NCBI GenBank assembly: GCA_963665925.1
Contig: OY762511.1
Span: forward strand, 372,001-436,000
DNA from: G963665925 sp963665925
GTDB taxonomy: Bacteria; Bacillota; Clostridia; Peptostreptococcales; Acidaminobacteraceae
Reading direction: 5' to 3'
DNA: 64,000 nt
Shown: positions 7,939 through 15,925 of the stretch, piece after piece
How positions within the stretch are numbered: position 1 is the stretch's first letter
Layout of the letters: each line of letters opens with the position of its first letter
The notes under the pieces: model-generated
What the model was told of the DNA's origin: nothing
Database searches by the model: none
What the model saw: the letters and a program-made list of their open reading frames with translations, nothing else
Program-made: the position numbers and the translations under genes

Positions 7939-8619
7939 TTACATTGCACCTGCAAGTCCGAGTGCTATGACCATAAGCCATGGCCCAAATACCGCTATAA
8001 ATGCTTTCAAGGCAGACAATCCCTGCACTCGTTTTATACCCACCATACTCACAGCAAGATACCACAGGGCAAACAGGTCAATAGCAGAAAGCACTGAAAA
8101 CCAACTACTGGCTTCACTGCCTTCACCTAGAAGCATGGCTGCCGAAAATGAAAAATAGGGATTCTTGAAGGCGAGTACAATCACCGCACGAACAATTTGT
8201 CCAATCAGCATAATCAAATAGGCATTTAGGACAACGCCCAGGGTTTCTTTAAATTTCCCCGAACCACCCAAAATGGTTGATAGGGCATAGGCCACACCAC
8301 CCTTGAAAAAAGGAGTACAGACCAGATAGAACATGCTCATGAACATTGCAGCGTTCGCACCGCCATGGACAAGTGCCTCAGCTTCTTCCGCCGTATAGGT
8401 CTGAGCAGACTGCTGAACCGCCTTCATGGTCATTTGAAGAAACATTGGCCGCTGGGGTATGAAAATCAGCATGCTGACGATAACAAGAACAATCCCAATC
8501 GCCATTAGCATGGGCCGTTTCGCAGCGTCTTCCATTGCCATTGCAGGCGCTAGCACTACACTTCGGATTCTGCCTGGAAGACTCTGTCCACCAATTTCAC
8601 CCTGGTTATTCTCTGTCAT
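7939..8619 (-). CDS. YIP1-like multi-pass membrane protein
   Basis: A 226-residue integral membrane protein with about five hydrophobic segments (starting near GIVLVIVSMLIFI), resembling the YIP1/DUF1282 family. No catalytic motif is visible and the bacterial function is not established. The ATG at 8619 is preferred because AGGAGG lies seven bases upstream; the longer frame to 8637 would swallow the ribosome site. It overlaps the end of rimI by 14 bases and ends nine bases before tsaD, so it is co-transcribed and probably translationally coupled with the tRNA-modification genes. Confidence 0.75.
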   Translation of the reverse strand: MTENNQGEIGGQSLPGRIRSVVLAPAMAMEDAAKRPMLMAIGIVLVIVSMLIFIPQRPMFLQMTMKAVQQSAQTYTAEEAEALVHGGANAAMFMSMFYLVCTPFFKGGVAYALSTILGGSGKFKETLGVVLNAYLIMLIGQIVRAVIVLAFKNPYFSFSAAMLLGEGSEASSWFSVLSAIDLFALWYLAVSMVGIKRVQGLSALKAFIAVFGPWLMVIALGLAGAM

Positions 8620-9091
8620 CTGCGTGCCCCTCCTCACTCAAGTCAAGCCACATGATAATGGCATCTTCCTTTGGCTCCTGATAATAGTTGGGTCTGACGC
8701 CCGCACGAGTAAATCCAAAGCCTTCGTAAAGCCTGATTGCTGGTTGGTTGCTGCTGCGGACTTCAAGGGTTACACGCTCAATTTGCATATCCGCAATGGC
8801 ATGCATCATGGCACCCACAAGAGCCTTGCCCAGTCCCCTTTGTCGCAGGTTCGGATCAACGGCGATATTGGTGATATGCGCTTCGTCCACAATCACCCAG
8901 AATCCCCCATAGGCACGTATGACGCCGTCTTCTTCGAGGACCATGTAGTGGGCCAGCTTATTGCCGGCAATCTCCTCTGCAAAAGCCTCCATACTCCAAG
9001 GAACACTGAAGCATTTCATTTCAAGCGCATGCACCTGAACCACATCCGCCAGAATCATTTTGCGGGTCCTTATGCTACTCTGGTTTTCCAT
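8606..9091 (-). CDS. rimI: Ribosomal protein bS18-alanine N-acetyltransferase RimI
   Basis: A 161-residue GNAT enzyme that acetylates the N-terminal alanine of ribosomal protein S18. The acetyl-CoA-binding loop RQRGLGKALV (about 86-95) and the C-terminal LEVRSSNQPAIRLYEGFGF block are typical. GGGAG lies seven bases before the ATG. The start overlaps the tsaB stop by 17 bases, and the end overlaps the YIP1 gene. A rimI between tsaB and tsaD is the common Firmicute arrangement. Confidence 0.93.
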   Translation of the reverse strand: MENQSSIRTRKMILADVVQVHALEMKCFSVPWSMEAFAEEIAGNKLAHYMVLEEDGVIRAYGGFWVIVDEAHITNIAVDPNLRQRGLGKALVGAMMHAIADMQIERVTLEVRSSNQPAIRLYEGFGFTRAGVRPNYYQEPKEDAIIMWLDLSEEGHADDRE

Positions 9092-9782
9092 GTTTTTGCT
9101 CCCATGTGACTTCAGCTTCTGACCGGCGCAGATAATTTGCCTTCACCGCATCGTACTTCACAGCACGGTCCATATTTCTGTAAGCAGCTACTGCCACTGA
9201 GGATGCACGCTGCATGTTATGCGAAGGCATTGTCATGGCCGCTTTGGCACCCAGCTCCGCTTGGATAAGGTCCTTATATTTAATTGCAGCGTCCCCCAGA
9301 AAGACAATGCGCTGGGCATGTCCTTCCCTAAACTTCTTAAGAAGCGTCTCAAGGGAAATCGCCTGATCTTCAATCACCGTTATGAGACTGTCCGACTGCC
9401 ATCTGTATGCAGCCGCATAAACCTCACCCCTGCGGGCATCGAGAATCGGGCATATGATGCCGTCAAAACCCGGAAGGTTATAGGCAAGTCCCTTTAATGA
9501 AGAAACCATCACAACAGGAATGTCGAAGGGCTGGGCAAATGCCTTGGCCGCCGAAAGTCCAATGCGCACACCTGTGAAGGAGCCCGGTCCGCCAGCAACG
9601 GCAATCAGGTCCATGTCTTTGATTTTCAATCCAAGCGAAGTACACAGGGCTTCAATAATGGGCATCAGCTTCTGCGAATGGGTCTTGGGATGGTTAATCG
9701 TCATTTCTCCAAGAAGCTTGTCATCCTCAAGAATTGCTGCGGATGCAACAAGCGAGGATGTATCCAGTGCTAGAATTCTCAT
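9075..9782 (-). CDS. tsaB: tRNA threonylcarbamoyladenosine biosynthesis protein TsaB
   Basis: A 235-residue ASKHA-fold partner that dimerises with TsaD and links it to TsaE in t6A synthesis. It begins MRILALDTSSLVASAA, has the GPGSFTGVRIGLSAAKAFA segment characteristic of TsaB, and DARRGEVYAA further on. Its start overlaps the tsaE stop by four bases. Confidence 0.95.
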   Translation of the reverse strand: MRILALDTSSLVASAAILEDDKLLGEMTINHPKTHSQKLMPIIEALCTSLGLKIKDMDLIAVAGGPGSFTGVRIGLSAAKAFAQPFDIPVVMVSSLKGLAYNLPGFDGIICPILDARRGEVYAAAYRWQSDSLITVIEDQAISLETLLKKFREGHAQRIVFLGDAAIKYKDLIQAELGAKAAMTMPSHNMQRASSVAVAAYRNMDRAVKYDAVKANYLRRSEAEVTWEQKHGKPE

Positions 9783-10243
9783 AGTACTTCCTCCAATGTC
9801 TTTATCAGCTCAGGTGTCGCCTTTATGACCAGATTTCTTGCATCAAGGGCGTCGCCCCTATAAATCTCAATCCAGATTCTATTTTCAGGCAGAAGCTCTT
9901 CAATCATGCCCGCCCACTCAATCACACATACGCCATCGCCATAAAAATACTCTTCATGGCCCAGCTCGTACATCTCTTCTATGTCATTGATTCTGTAGAC
10001 GTCAAAATGATAGAGCTTGAGTCGGCCTTCATATTCATTTACAATAGTATAACTGGGACTTGTCACGTAATCGTCCACTTCAAGCCCTTCCGCTATGGAT
10101 TTTGTCAGCGTCGTCTTTCCAGCGCCAAGATCGCCCGTTAGGCAGACAATATCCCCCGCACTGAGAACCGCGGCCAGATGCTTTCCGAATCTGCGCATCT
10201 GCGACTCGTCACTGATCCTTATATTTATTTCATGTAGTTTCAC
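9779..10243 (-). CDS. tsaE: tRNA threonylcarbamoyladenosine biosynthesis protein TsaE
   Basis: A 154-residue P-loop ATPase of the t6A pathway. Walker A is GDLGAGKTT (about 37-45), followed by the VTSPSYTIVNEY segment and HFDVYRI, both hallmarks of TsaE. The start is GTG at 10243, with GAGAGGTG five bases upstream; no in-frame ATG gives a complete N-terminus. First gene of the five-gene operon. A TATAAT (10286-10291 on plus, minus orientation) may be its -10. Confidence 0.95.
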   Translation of the reverse strand: MKLHEINIRISDESQMRRFGKHLAAVLSAGDIVCLTGDLGAGKTTLTKSIAEGLEVDDYVTSPSYTIVNEYEGRLKLYHFDVYRINDIEEMYELGHEEYFYGDGVCVIEWAGMIEELLPENRIWIEIYRGDALDARNLVIKATPELIKTLEEVL

Positions 10244-10300
10244 ATTACACCTCTCAACTACCCGATCATTCTTATACCTTTTTCTATTATATCAAAATAG

Positions 10301-10345
10301 AACCACGCTCGATGCTACATTTTATAACATCTTGCGTGGTTTTTA
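10301..10345 (-). terminator. Probable terminator between the GH26 gene and tsaE
   Basis: AACCACGC (10301-10308) pairs with GCGTGGTT (10334-10341) around a 25-base loop. The T-run on the minus strand is weak, so partial read-through into tsaE is possible. Confidence 0.5.
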
Positions 10346-10361
10346 AAGTCTTTGGCTATTT

Positions 10362-11969
10362 TTATTTCCTTATAAGTTCGTTTATTACAAGCTTACCCGC
10401 ACTGTCGAAGACCTGTATGCTCAGCAGGTTTCCATCCAGAGCCTCCCCCTCGATTTCGTAAGGCATTTCCGTCATGGACTTGGAGTACCCGTTGTCTGAG
10501 AACACCGACACCCGTGACACCTTGAAGTCCGGAACCTTGACATCGAGCACGAGCTTATCCTGGCTGAAAAGACTGTCTGAGTCTACGCGTGAGAAGGGTG
10601 CCAGCGAAACGCGTGCGTTATCGACAACCTCACTCAAGTAGTTATCAGACTGGATCAACCGCTTATAGGTCTCTTGCATGACATCATTTTCAGAAAGGGC
10701 ATAGTTGCTCCAGCGGTTTCCGACCATATAGTTTTCATTGGCCTGGTTGAGCGACAGGTAGGTAATTGCCTTCACACGCGGATAAAGCACCGGCAGCATT
10801 GCGTACAGCTTTTCCAAATTCGCAGCCCCCCACTGGGTTACCGACTCATCGTTGGGAATGGAGTGATGGGCGACACCTGTTTCACAAATCATGATTGGCT
10901 TTTTGTCCGCATAGTTTTCATAAATGTACTCAAGATGGGTCATCGGATTCTGTAGATAGTTGCTTGGGCCGTCCGTAAGGCCGCTGTCATAATAGTCCAC
11001 ATAGAAGTTAAGACCTACCCAGTCCACATAAGCGTCCCCTGGATAGTAGTCCCCGATGGTCTGGCCATTAAGTTCAACCGGCACATCATTTGGACACCAT
11101 ACCATGGCCACATTCGGCGCATACTCCTGCATGACATCATGGACGAGTCTGAACTTCTCTATGTAGAGGGCAGGATCTCCATGCCAAGGAACCCAGTCGC
11201 CATTCATTTCACCACAGAAACGCAAAAAAATCGGCATGTCGTATCTTGCAGCTTCCTTGGCCCACTTGATCAGCCAGTCGTTCTTTTCCACCGTTTCAAG
11301 TCCTGACATGGCATTCATTGCGACTTGAAGGGCACCACCGATTTCCTCAACGTGTTTTGCATTGATGCTGTCCATGGCACTCTGACCGTAGCCGCTATAG
11401 TCATTCATCCACTGGTTGAAATCCTGATAGTACATATATATGGCATGTTCCTTGCCGTAGACGTCCTTGGTCTTCGAAATTTTCTGGCCGATTTCCCGGT
11501 CGTTTTCTGCATATATGCCCAGGTAGACGCCTTTTTCCGGCTCAAACTTTTCGAGGGCATAGCCGGCGGCGCGATTTGCGTTCTGCGCATAATAGCGTAT
11601 ATAGGACCTGATTTCATTGGCTCTTGCCAGATCTGCCGTGCCCCAGTCGTTTCCGACCTTGACCCAGAAGTCGTTTTCGAGCTCGTAGTATTTCACGGCA
11701 AGGGGATAGTTACCCAGCTCGTCATAATACTTCCCCAGTTTTTTTGCCATGAGCGCCGCATTGGTGCAGGCACCTTCATCTGTCGCCTCCAGTGAGTACT
11801 CTACCGCAAGCTCCCAGTGCGGTACGGCCTCGGCAATACTGCCCGCACTTTCAAGTGCGTTGCCCCTTGTTATTTCAGACCAGGCACTTGCCGCAAAAGA
11901 CAGCCCCGATCCCGCCATACTCATTGATAGAACCAAGACCAGCGCCAAATAATTTTTGAAAAGCTTCAT
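10362..11969 (-). CDS. Secreted GH26-like glycoside hydrolase
   Basis: A 535-residue exported protein, probably an endo-acting glycosidase of the GH26 (beta-mannanase) clan. Residues 1-27 form a signal peptide (LVLSMSMAGSGLSFA then AS). Residues 30-130 are alpha-helical and TPR-like. The catalytic domain (about 140-430) shows RFCGEMNGDW, where Glu254 fits the general acid of the family's HEMNG motif, and ICETG, where Glu363 fits the nucleophile. In the first motif the usual histidine is cysteine. A beta-rich C-terminal domain of about 85 residues follows. Substrate is not readable; cell-wall or exopolysaccharide sugars are as likely as mannan. Transcribed alone, ahead of tsaE. Confidence 0.72.
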   Translation of the reverse strand: MKLFKNYLALVLVLSMSMAGSGLSFAASAWSEITRGNALESAGSIAEAVPHWELAVEYSLEATDEGACTNAALMAKKLGKYYDELGNYPLAVKYYELENDFWVKVGNDWGTADLARANEIRSYIRYYAQNANRAAGYALEKFEPEKGVYLGIYAENDREIGQKISKTKDVYGKEHAIYMYYQDFNQWMNDYSGYGQSAMDSINAKHVEEIGGALQVAMNAMSGLETVEKNDWLIKWAKEAARYDMPIFLRFCGEMNGDWVPWHGDPALYIEKFRLVHDVMQEYAPNVAMVWCPNDVPVELNGQTIGDYYPGDAYVDWVGLNFYVDYYDSGLTDGPSNYLQNPMTHLEYIYENYADKKPIMICETGVAHHSIPNDESVTQWGAANLEKLYAMLPVLYPRVKAITYLSLNQANENYMVGNRWSNYALSENDVMQETYKRLIQSDNYLSEVVDNARVSLAPFSRVDSDSLFSQDKLVLDVKVPDFKVSRVSVFSDNGYSKSMTEMPYEIEGEALDGNLLSIQVFDSAGKLVINELIRK

Positions 11970-12060
11970 ATGTATGCCCCCTCTCCACTGCCTTGCCCAT
12001 TCTCTTACTTCATATTATATAGCCTTAAGCCTATTTTTCTAATCAGTCACCTTATGCTCT

Positions 12061-13227
12061 TTACTTGTCAAGCATGGCATCAAAGACAATCTTTCCATCA
12101 ATAATAGTCTTTTCCACACGTGCATCCAGCTCAAAGGGATGCTTGTCCCATAGAACCACATCGGCGTCCTTGCCTACCTTAATGGACCCCACGCGCGCAT
12201 CAATTTCAAGAATTTCGGCCGGATTGATTGTAATCGCCTTGAGTGCCTCTTCTTCATCCATGCCCGCCTTTACGGAAAGGGCAGCACACATTGGAAGATA
12301 ATGCAGCGGCACAACCGGATGATCTGTCATTATTGCCACCTTCACACCTGCACCAGCAAGTACGCCTGGCGTTTCAAAGGTCAGATTTTTAAGCTCAAAT
12401 TTCGAACGCTCTCCGAAGCTTGGGCCCACAATGGCAGGAAGACCTTCCCCTGCAATATGGTCTGCAATCAAATGCCCCTCCGTACAGTGCTCAAGGGTGA
12501 TTTTCACATCGAATTCCTTGGCAATACGAATTGCTGTAAAGATATCATCCGCTCTATGGGCATGGGCCTTCAGTGGAATTTCTCTATTGATGACAGGTAC
12601 AAGCGCTTCCATTTTCATGTCAAGCTCAGGGCGTTTTGACACGTCTTCCTTACTCATTTCAAGCTTATCCGCATAGATTTTAGCCTTGGCAAGTGCCGTT
12701 CTAAGCTCTGCTGCAATGGCCATACGCGTCATTGGAGACGTTTTCTTTTCATTGTAAACCCGCTTTGGATTCTCCCCAAAGGCACATTTCATAGCCAGAT
12801 TTTCTTTGACAATCATGTCGTCAATGCGATCGCCTACTGTTTTAATGGCACTGAACTGTCCACCCAGAACATTGGCACTTCCAGGTCCAGTCGCACAGCA
12901 AGTCACGCCGCCGTTTCTGGCTTCTTCAAAAGTGCGGTCCATGGGATTTATGCCATCAATAGCACGCAGGTGCGGCGTTAGCGGATCGCTCTTTTCATTG
13001 CCGTCAGCACCTTCAAAGCCGATTGCATCTTCCCACATGCCCAGGTGGCAGTGGGCATCAATGAAACCCGGAAATACCAGTTTCCCACTTGCATCAATGG
13101 TCGTGCACCCCTCAGGTGCATCCAGTTCATTTCCAACTGCTTCAATTTTACCCTGCACGATCAGGACATCCTGCTTTTCTGGTGCGGATTCCATCGTATA
13201 AACGAGTCCATTTTTAATAAGTATCAT
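12061..13227 (-). CDS. Amidohydrolase family protein
   Basis: A 388-residue cytosolic metal-dependent hydrolase. The N-terminal beta-sandwich (MILIKNGLVYTMES) is followed by the metal motif DAHCH (His59, His61). Further metal-site candidates are the KAHAH and LEHC histidines and the aspartate in IMTDHP. The C-terminus IKVGKDADVVLWDKHPF is the usual closing of the sandwich. It is closest in style to imidazolonepropionase-like amidohydrolases (COG1228); the substrate is unknown. GGGGG lies about 12 bases before the ATG. It has no operon partner: the gene on the 5' side is a membrane protein 48 bases away, and the 3' neighbour has its own leader. Confidence 0.85.
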   Translation of the reverse strand: MILIKNGLVYTMESAPEKQDVLIVQGKIEAVGNELDAPEGCTTIDASGKLVFPGFIDAHCHLGMWEDAIGFEGADGNEKSDPLTPHLRAIDGINPMDRTFEEARNGGVTCCATGPGSANVLGGQFSAIKTVGDRIDDMIVKENLAMKCAFGENPKRVYNEKKTSPMTRMAIAAELRTALAKAKIYADKLEMSKEDVSKRPELDMKMEALVPVINREIPLKAHAHRADDIFTAIRIAKEFDVKITLEHCTEGHLIADHIAGEGLPAIVGPSFGERSKFELKNLTFETPGVLAGAGVKVAIMTDHPVVPLHYLPMCAALSVKAGMDEEEALKAITINPAEILEIDARVGSIKVGKDADVVLWDKHPFELDARVEKTIIDGKIVFDAMLDK

Positions 13228-13275
13228 TTTAATTGTGCCCCCTTCATAAGGTCTGAGTTTCTCGCTTTAAGTATA

Positions 13276-13746
13276 TCACGGTTCACGTCTTGGACTTCCA
13301 ATATTTCTTCGACTTGCCAGCCAGTGCTTCACGAAGAAATCTATGACAAAGAGTATAGCTGCATGCAGGCTGATGGTCATTGCGTAGAACATATCGATCT
13401 TCACAAGCTGTTTAAAACCGATCAATGTTTTCTCAAGCAGTATCACAATCACATACTCAGATGTAAAGGTCACAGCCGCATACATGAGTAAAATCATTAA
13501 GGTTTCAAAGTAGCTCAGTCTAAGCACGGCATAAATAACAAGATAGTACAAGACCATCTGAAGCAAAATGCGCTCTGGACTGAGTGCCATTTTTGAAGAT
13601 ACTGTCACGAATACAGCGCTGAGAACCAGAGCAGCCAGAATGAGCCGTCTTATGGAAATATTCACTTTAAGAATGCAACAGACCATATCCATAATTGGGA
13701 AAAAGGTTCCCGATACAAGCACTATAAACATCATCATTCTAATCAT
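13276..13746 (-). CDS. Hypothetical membrane protein resembling an AgrC/ComD-type sensor domain
   Basis: A 156-residue protein made almost entirely of membrane helices, about five (for example LVSGTFFPIMDMVCCILKV and LILAALVLSAVFVTV). Arrangement and composition resemble the N-terminal sensor half of GHKL peptide-sensing kinases, but the protein ends at RRNIGSPRREP with no dimerisation or ATPase domain. The stop is clean and no kinase-like sequence follows in any frame before the amidohydrolase, so it is either a stand-alone membrane protein or a decayed sensor. The start follows AGGGGGT. Identification is by resemblance only. Confidence 0.6.
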   Translation of the reverse strand: MIRMMMFIVLVSGTFFPIMDMVCCILKVNISIRRLILAALVLSAVFVTVSSKMALSPERILLQMVLYYLVIYAVLRLSYFETLMILLMYAAVTFTSEYVIVILLEKTLIGFKQLVKIDMFYAMTISLHAAILFVIDFFVKHWLASRRNIGSPRREP

Positions 13747-13922
13747 ATATTACCCCCTGAAAATCTCCTTTTATTATACGTATCTGATTTCGGATGAACA
13801 ATACATAACTGGAAATTTAATCTATTTCTAATTTTTATGATAAATCCACCTTCCATTTTCTGATTTTCTGGAAACAGTCGGTTCGTTTTTGGTTATTTCT
13901 GGTTATTTGCGACAAAATAAAA

Positions 13923-13948
13923 AGTATATCCGCACTTTCAGATATACT
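13923..13948 (-). terminator. Terminator after the transglutaminase-like gene
   Basis: AGTATATC (13923-13930) pairs with GATATACT (13941-13948), and the minus strand continues into TTTTTATTTTG. Confidence 0.8.
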
Positions 13949-13990
13949 GACTTTAGATGGAAAACCTTGGGTTTTGAGAGGGTGAAGTAT

Positions 13991-14773
13991 TTAATACGTA
14001 TGAACGCTTGTGTACAGTCTTGAATCCTGCTCCAACATTGTAAACATGCCAGATGCTTTCAGGATAGAGTCTGTTGTTGTATCGACGATAATCCACTCGC
14101 CGTCAACATACACTTCGTTCCACGCATGATAAACGTCAATCCCACTTCGATACCCTTTAACGAGTTTCACTGGGATGCCCTGACTTCTCAGCATGCCTGC
14201 AAAAAGCGCTGAGTAATCATAGCAAATACCGGAACCGTCCATCAGGAAATCATCAATATTTGGAACGTAAGTGCTGTCCAGTGTACTGATTTTATCGTAG
14301 TCATAGCTGAAATTATCTACAACGTAGTTGTATACAGCTTGAACCTTTTCCTGATCGCTCATGTTTTCATCGACAATACTGCTAACTATGGCTTTCATCA
14401 TGTTCGTATTCTCCCAATTGACTGTCTGGGTGTTGGTCAAAAATGGTACGACTGGGGAAGCCATTTTTACATTTGCAGTTGTCTCATCAACAATTTTATA
14501 CTGTGTTCCTGAGATATTCTCAAGAACAGCGATTTGATAATCGCCATTGCCAAAAGTCAGCGGCACGGTCACTTGGTTATTGTCGAGATTATAAAATACT
14601 TTCTCGTCATCCATTTGAACCATGACTTTCACTTTAGCATCTGCAGCGGGGTATGAAACAGTGATGACGCCTTGGTCTGCCGAGCTTGTATCGAACAGTT
14701 CTTCGTCTGCGAAACTAACTGAAGTAGTTGCAAACGCTACTATTGACAACAAAATGACCAAGGTTTTTCTCAT
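13991..14773 (-). CDS. Secreted transglutaminase-like protein
   Basis: A 260-residue exported protein with a signal peptide (MRKTLVILLSIVAFATTSVSFA), a beta-rich N-terminal domain (about 30-115) and a C-terminal transglutaminase-like core (about 125-260). The catalytic triad is intact: Cys184 in GSGICYDYSA, His216 in VYHAWNEVYV and Asp231 in WIIVDTT. Such bacterial proteins act as cysteine proteases or crosslinkers at the cell surface; the target is unknown. Its ribosome site GGAGGG, eight bases before the ATG, is embedded in the second of two c-di-GMP aptamers, so expression should respond to c-di-GMP. It has its own terminator and appears monocistronic. Confidence 0.85.
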   Translation of the reverse strand: MRKTLVILLSIVAFATTSVSFADEELFDTSSADQGVITVSYPAADAKVKVMVQMDDEKVFYNLDNNQVTVPLTFGNGDYQIAVLENISGTQYKIVDETTANVKMASPVVPFLTNTQTVNWENTNMMKAIVSSIVDENMSDQEKVQAVYNYVVDNFSYDYDKISTLDSTYVPNIDDFLMDGSGICYDYSALFAGMLRSQGIPVKLVKGYRSGIDVYHAWNEVYVDGEWIIVDTTTDSILKASGMFTMLEQDSRLYTSVHTY

Positions 14774-14779
14774 GTTCTT

Positions 14780-14871
14780 TCCCTCCAGTAACTGGCTGTC
14801 TTAGCTTACGCCAAGACCCTATAGTTTTGCGTCCCAGCCTCGCGACTGGTTTGCCCTTTATGTACAAGGGA
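14780..14871 (-). promoter_or_regulatory. Cyclic di-GMP-I (GEMM) riboswitch, gene-proximal aptamer
   Basis: On the minus strand it reads GGGCAAACC, a GCGA tetraloop stem, GGGACGCAAAACTATAGGG and GCCAGTTAC, the c-di-GMP-I consensus. The 3' side of the lower stem (AGGGA pairing with TCCCT) contains the Shine-Dalgarno sequence of the transglutaminase-like gene. The lower stem is interrupted by an internal loop and looks weaker than that of the upstream aptamer. Confidence 0.9.
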
Positions 14872-14924
14872 AAGAAAAGTCTATTCAATTTTGAAAGTGC
14901 ATTTAATTCGGTCTGACTTTTCTT

Positions 14925-15009
14925 TCGATAACTGGCTACCATACCGACATTGCCGGCTTAGGCCCTATAGTTTTGCGTCCCGTCCTTTCAGACGGTTTGC
15001 CTTTATCGA
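14925..15009 (-). promoter_or_regulatory. Cyclic di-GMP-I (GEMM) riboswitch, promoter-proximal aptamer
   Basis: A complete class-I aptamer: P1 pairs TCGATAA with TTATCGA (14925-14931 with 15003-15009), then GGCAAACC, a GAAA tetraloop stem, GGGACGCAAAACTATAGGG, and TAGCCAGTTA. A perfect 12-bp inverted repeat (14870-14881 with 14915-14926) fills the linker to the second aptamer and overlaps the ends of both P1 stems. Confidence 0.93.
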
Positions 15010-15248
15010 GAAAACTCATTACCTTTATATTTCTAAGGTAAATAAAGATTTTCCCGTGATACAATTCCGGAGACCATCTCTACCTACCCTCTCTTGTAAT
15101 TTATTTACCCTTTCGACAAAATTCTACTCATTCAATCCAAATTCGATTGATTTTTTTCAAACTTTAATGCTTTTCTGCCATATCTTCATGGGTATTTAGG
15201 TGATTATAGTGGGTATTCCCGCTTTTAGGTGTGCTTAAGCAGATTTTC

Positions 15249-15257
15249 TGGTATAAT
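15249..15257 (+). promoter_or_regulatory. Extended -10 promoter for the VanZ gene
   Basis: TGGTATAAT, an extended -10 element with no good -35, lies 85 bases before the VanZ start. The gap 15010-15248 between it and the upstream aptamer shows no other recognisable element; it is AT-rich and should also hold the minus-strand promoter of the riboswitch transcript. Confidence 0.5.
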
Positions 15258-15342
15258 TTAGCGCAATTTAGAAAAGGGTTTGCACATAAGCAGATACTTG
15301 AACATCCAGACGTATCCAGCAAGATCCAAAGAGGAGGAAATC

Positions 15343-15792
15343 ATGACAAAATACAACCGGCTTAGGCTTACACTAAGCATCGCCTTAATTCCCATCCTCA
15401 TTTTAGCTTGGCTTTCACACCAGGACGGAACAGAAACCGTACGCCAGTCCTATGTCATCATAGACCGTCTTGCAGTCTATGGTATTTTCATTGAATATCA
15501 GTTTTTCAGAGACTTGATGCACCTCCTTGTATTTTCAGTAATTGCCTGCAGCATTTATATTGGACTTAATCACTTTGCACCTCCAAAGGCGTCTATTATT
15601 GTAATCACACTGACTTGCATTCCACTCATCGCCCTTATTGATGAGTTTCACCAGAGCTTCATACCCGGCCGAACGCCCAGTCTGCATGATATTGTATTAG
15701 ACATTAGTGGCGGAAGCTTGGGCTTGATGGTTGGCATTATGCTTTCAGGGTTTGCTTACTATATTCTGGGGCGGGGTGTTGAGGCGCACTAG
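15343..15792 (+). CDS. VanZ family membrane protein
   Basis: A 149-residue integral membrane protein with four hydrophobic segments, typical of VanZ-like proteins; the family is named after a teicoplanin-resistance gene but most members have no known role. The conserved pattern DLMHLLVFSV, then LIALIDEFHQSFIPGRTPSLHDI with its acidic and histidine residues, is diagnostic. The ATG at 15343 was chosen because GAGGAGG lies five bases upstream; a longer frame from 15280 would include the ribosome site. Monocistronic, ending at a strong hairpin. Confidence 0.88.
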   Translation: MTKYNRLRLTLSIALIPILILAWLSHQDGTETVRQSYVIIDRLAVYGIFIEYQFFRDLMHLLVFSVIACSIYIGLNHFAPPKASIIVITLTCIPLIALIDEFHQSFIPGRTPSLHDIVLDISGGSLGLMVGIMLSGFAYYILGRGVEAH

Positions 15793-15804
15793 CTAATACA
15801 AAAG

Positions 15805-15855
15805 AAGAGCAGCTGCAAAGATGACGCGCGTAGTCATCTTGCAGCTGCTCTTTTA
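15805..15855. terminator. Strong bidirectional terminator
   Basis: AAGAGCAGCTGCAA (15805 on) pairs with TTGCAGCTGCTCTT (15839-15852), extended inside by GATGAC/GTCATC. It lies between the converging VanZ and SLH genes. Confidence 0.9.
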
Positions 15856-15925
15856 TGTTTTACAACTCAACTTTAAATTCAATTGCTTACACAAATTTAT
15901 AAACCATTCTTAGGAGTACTGAATT

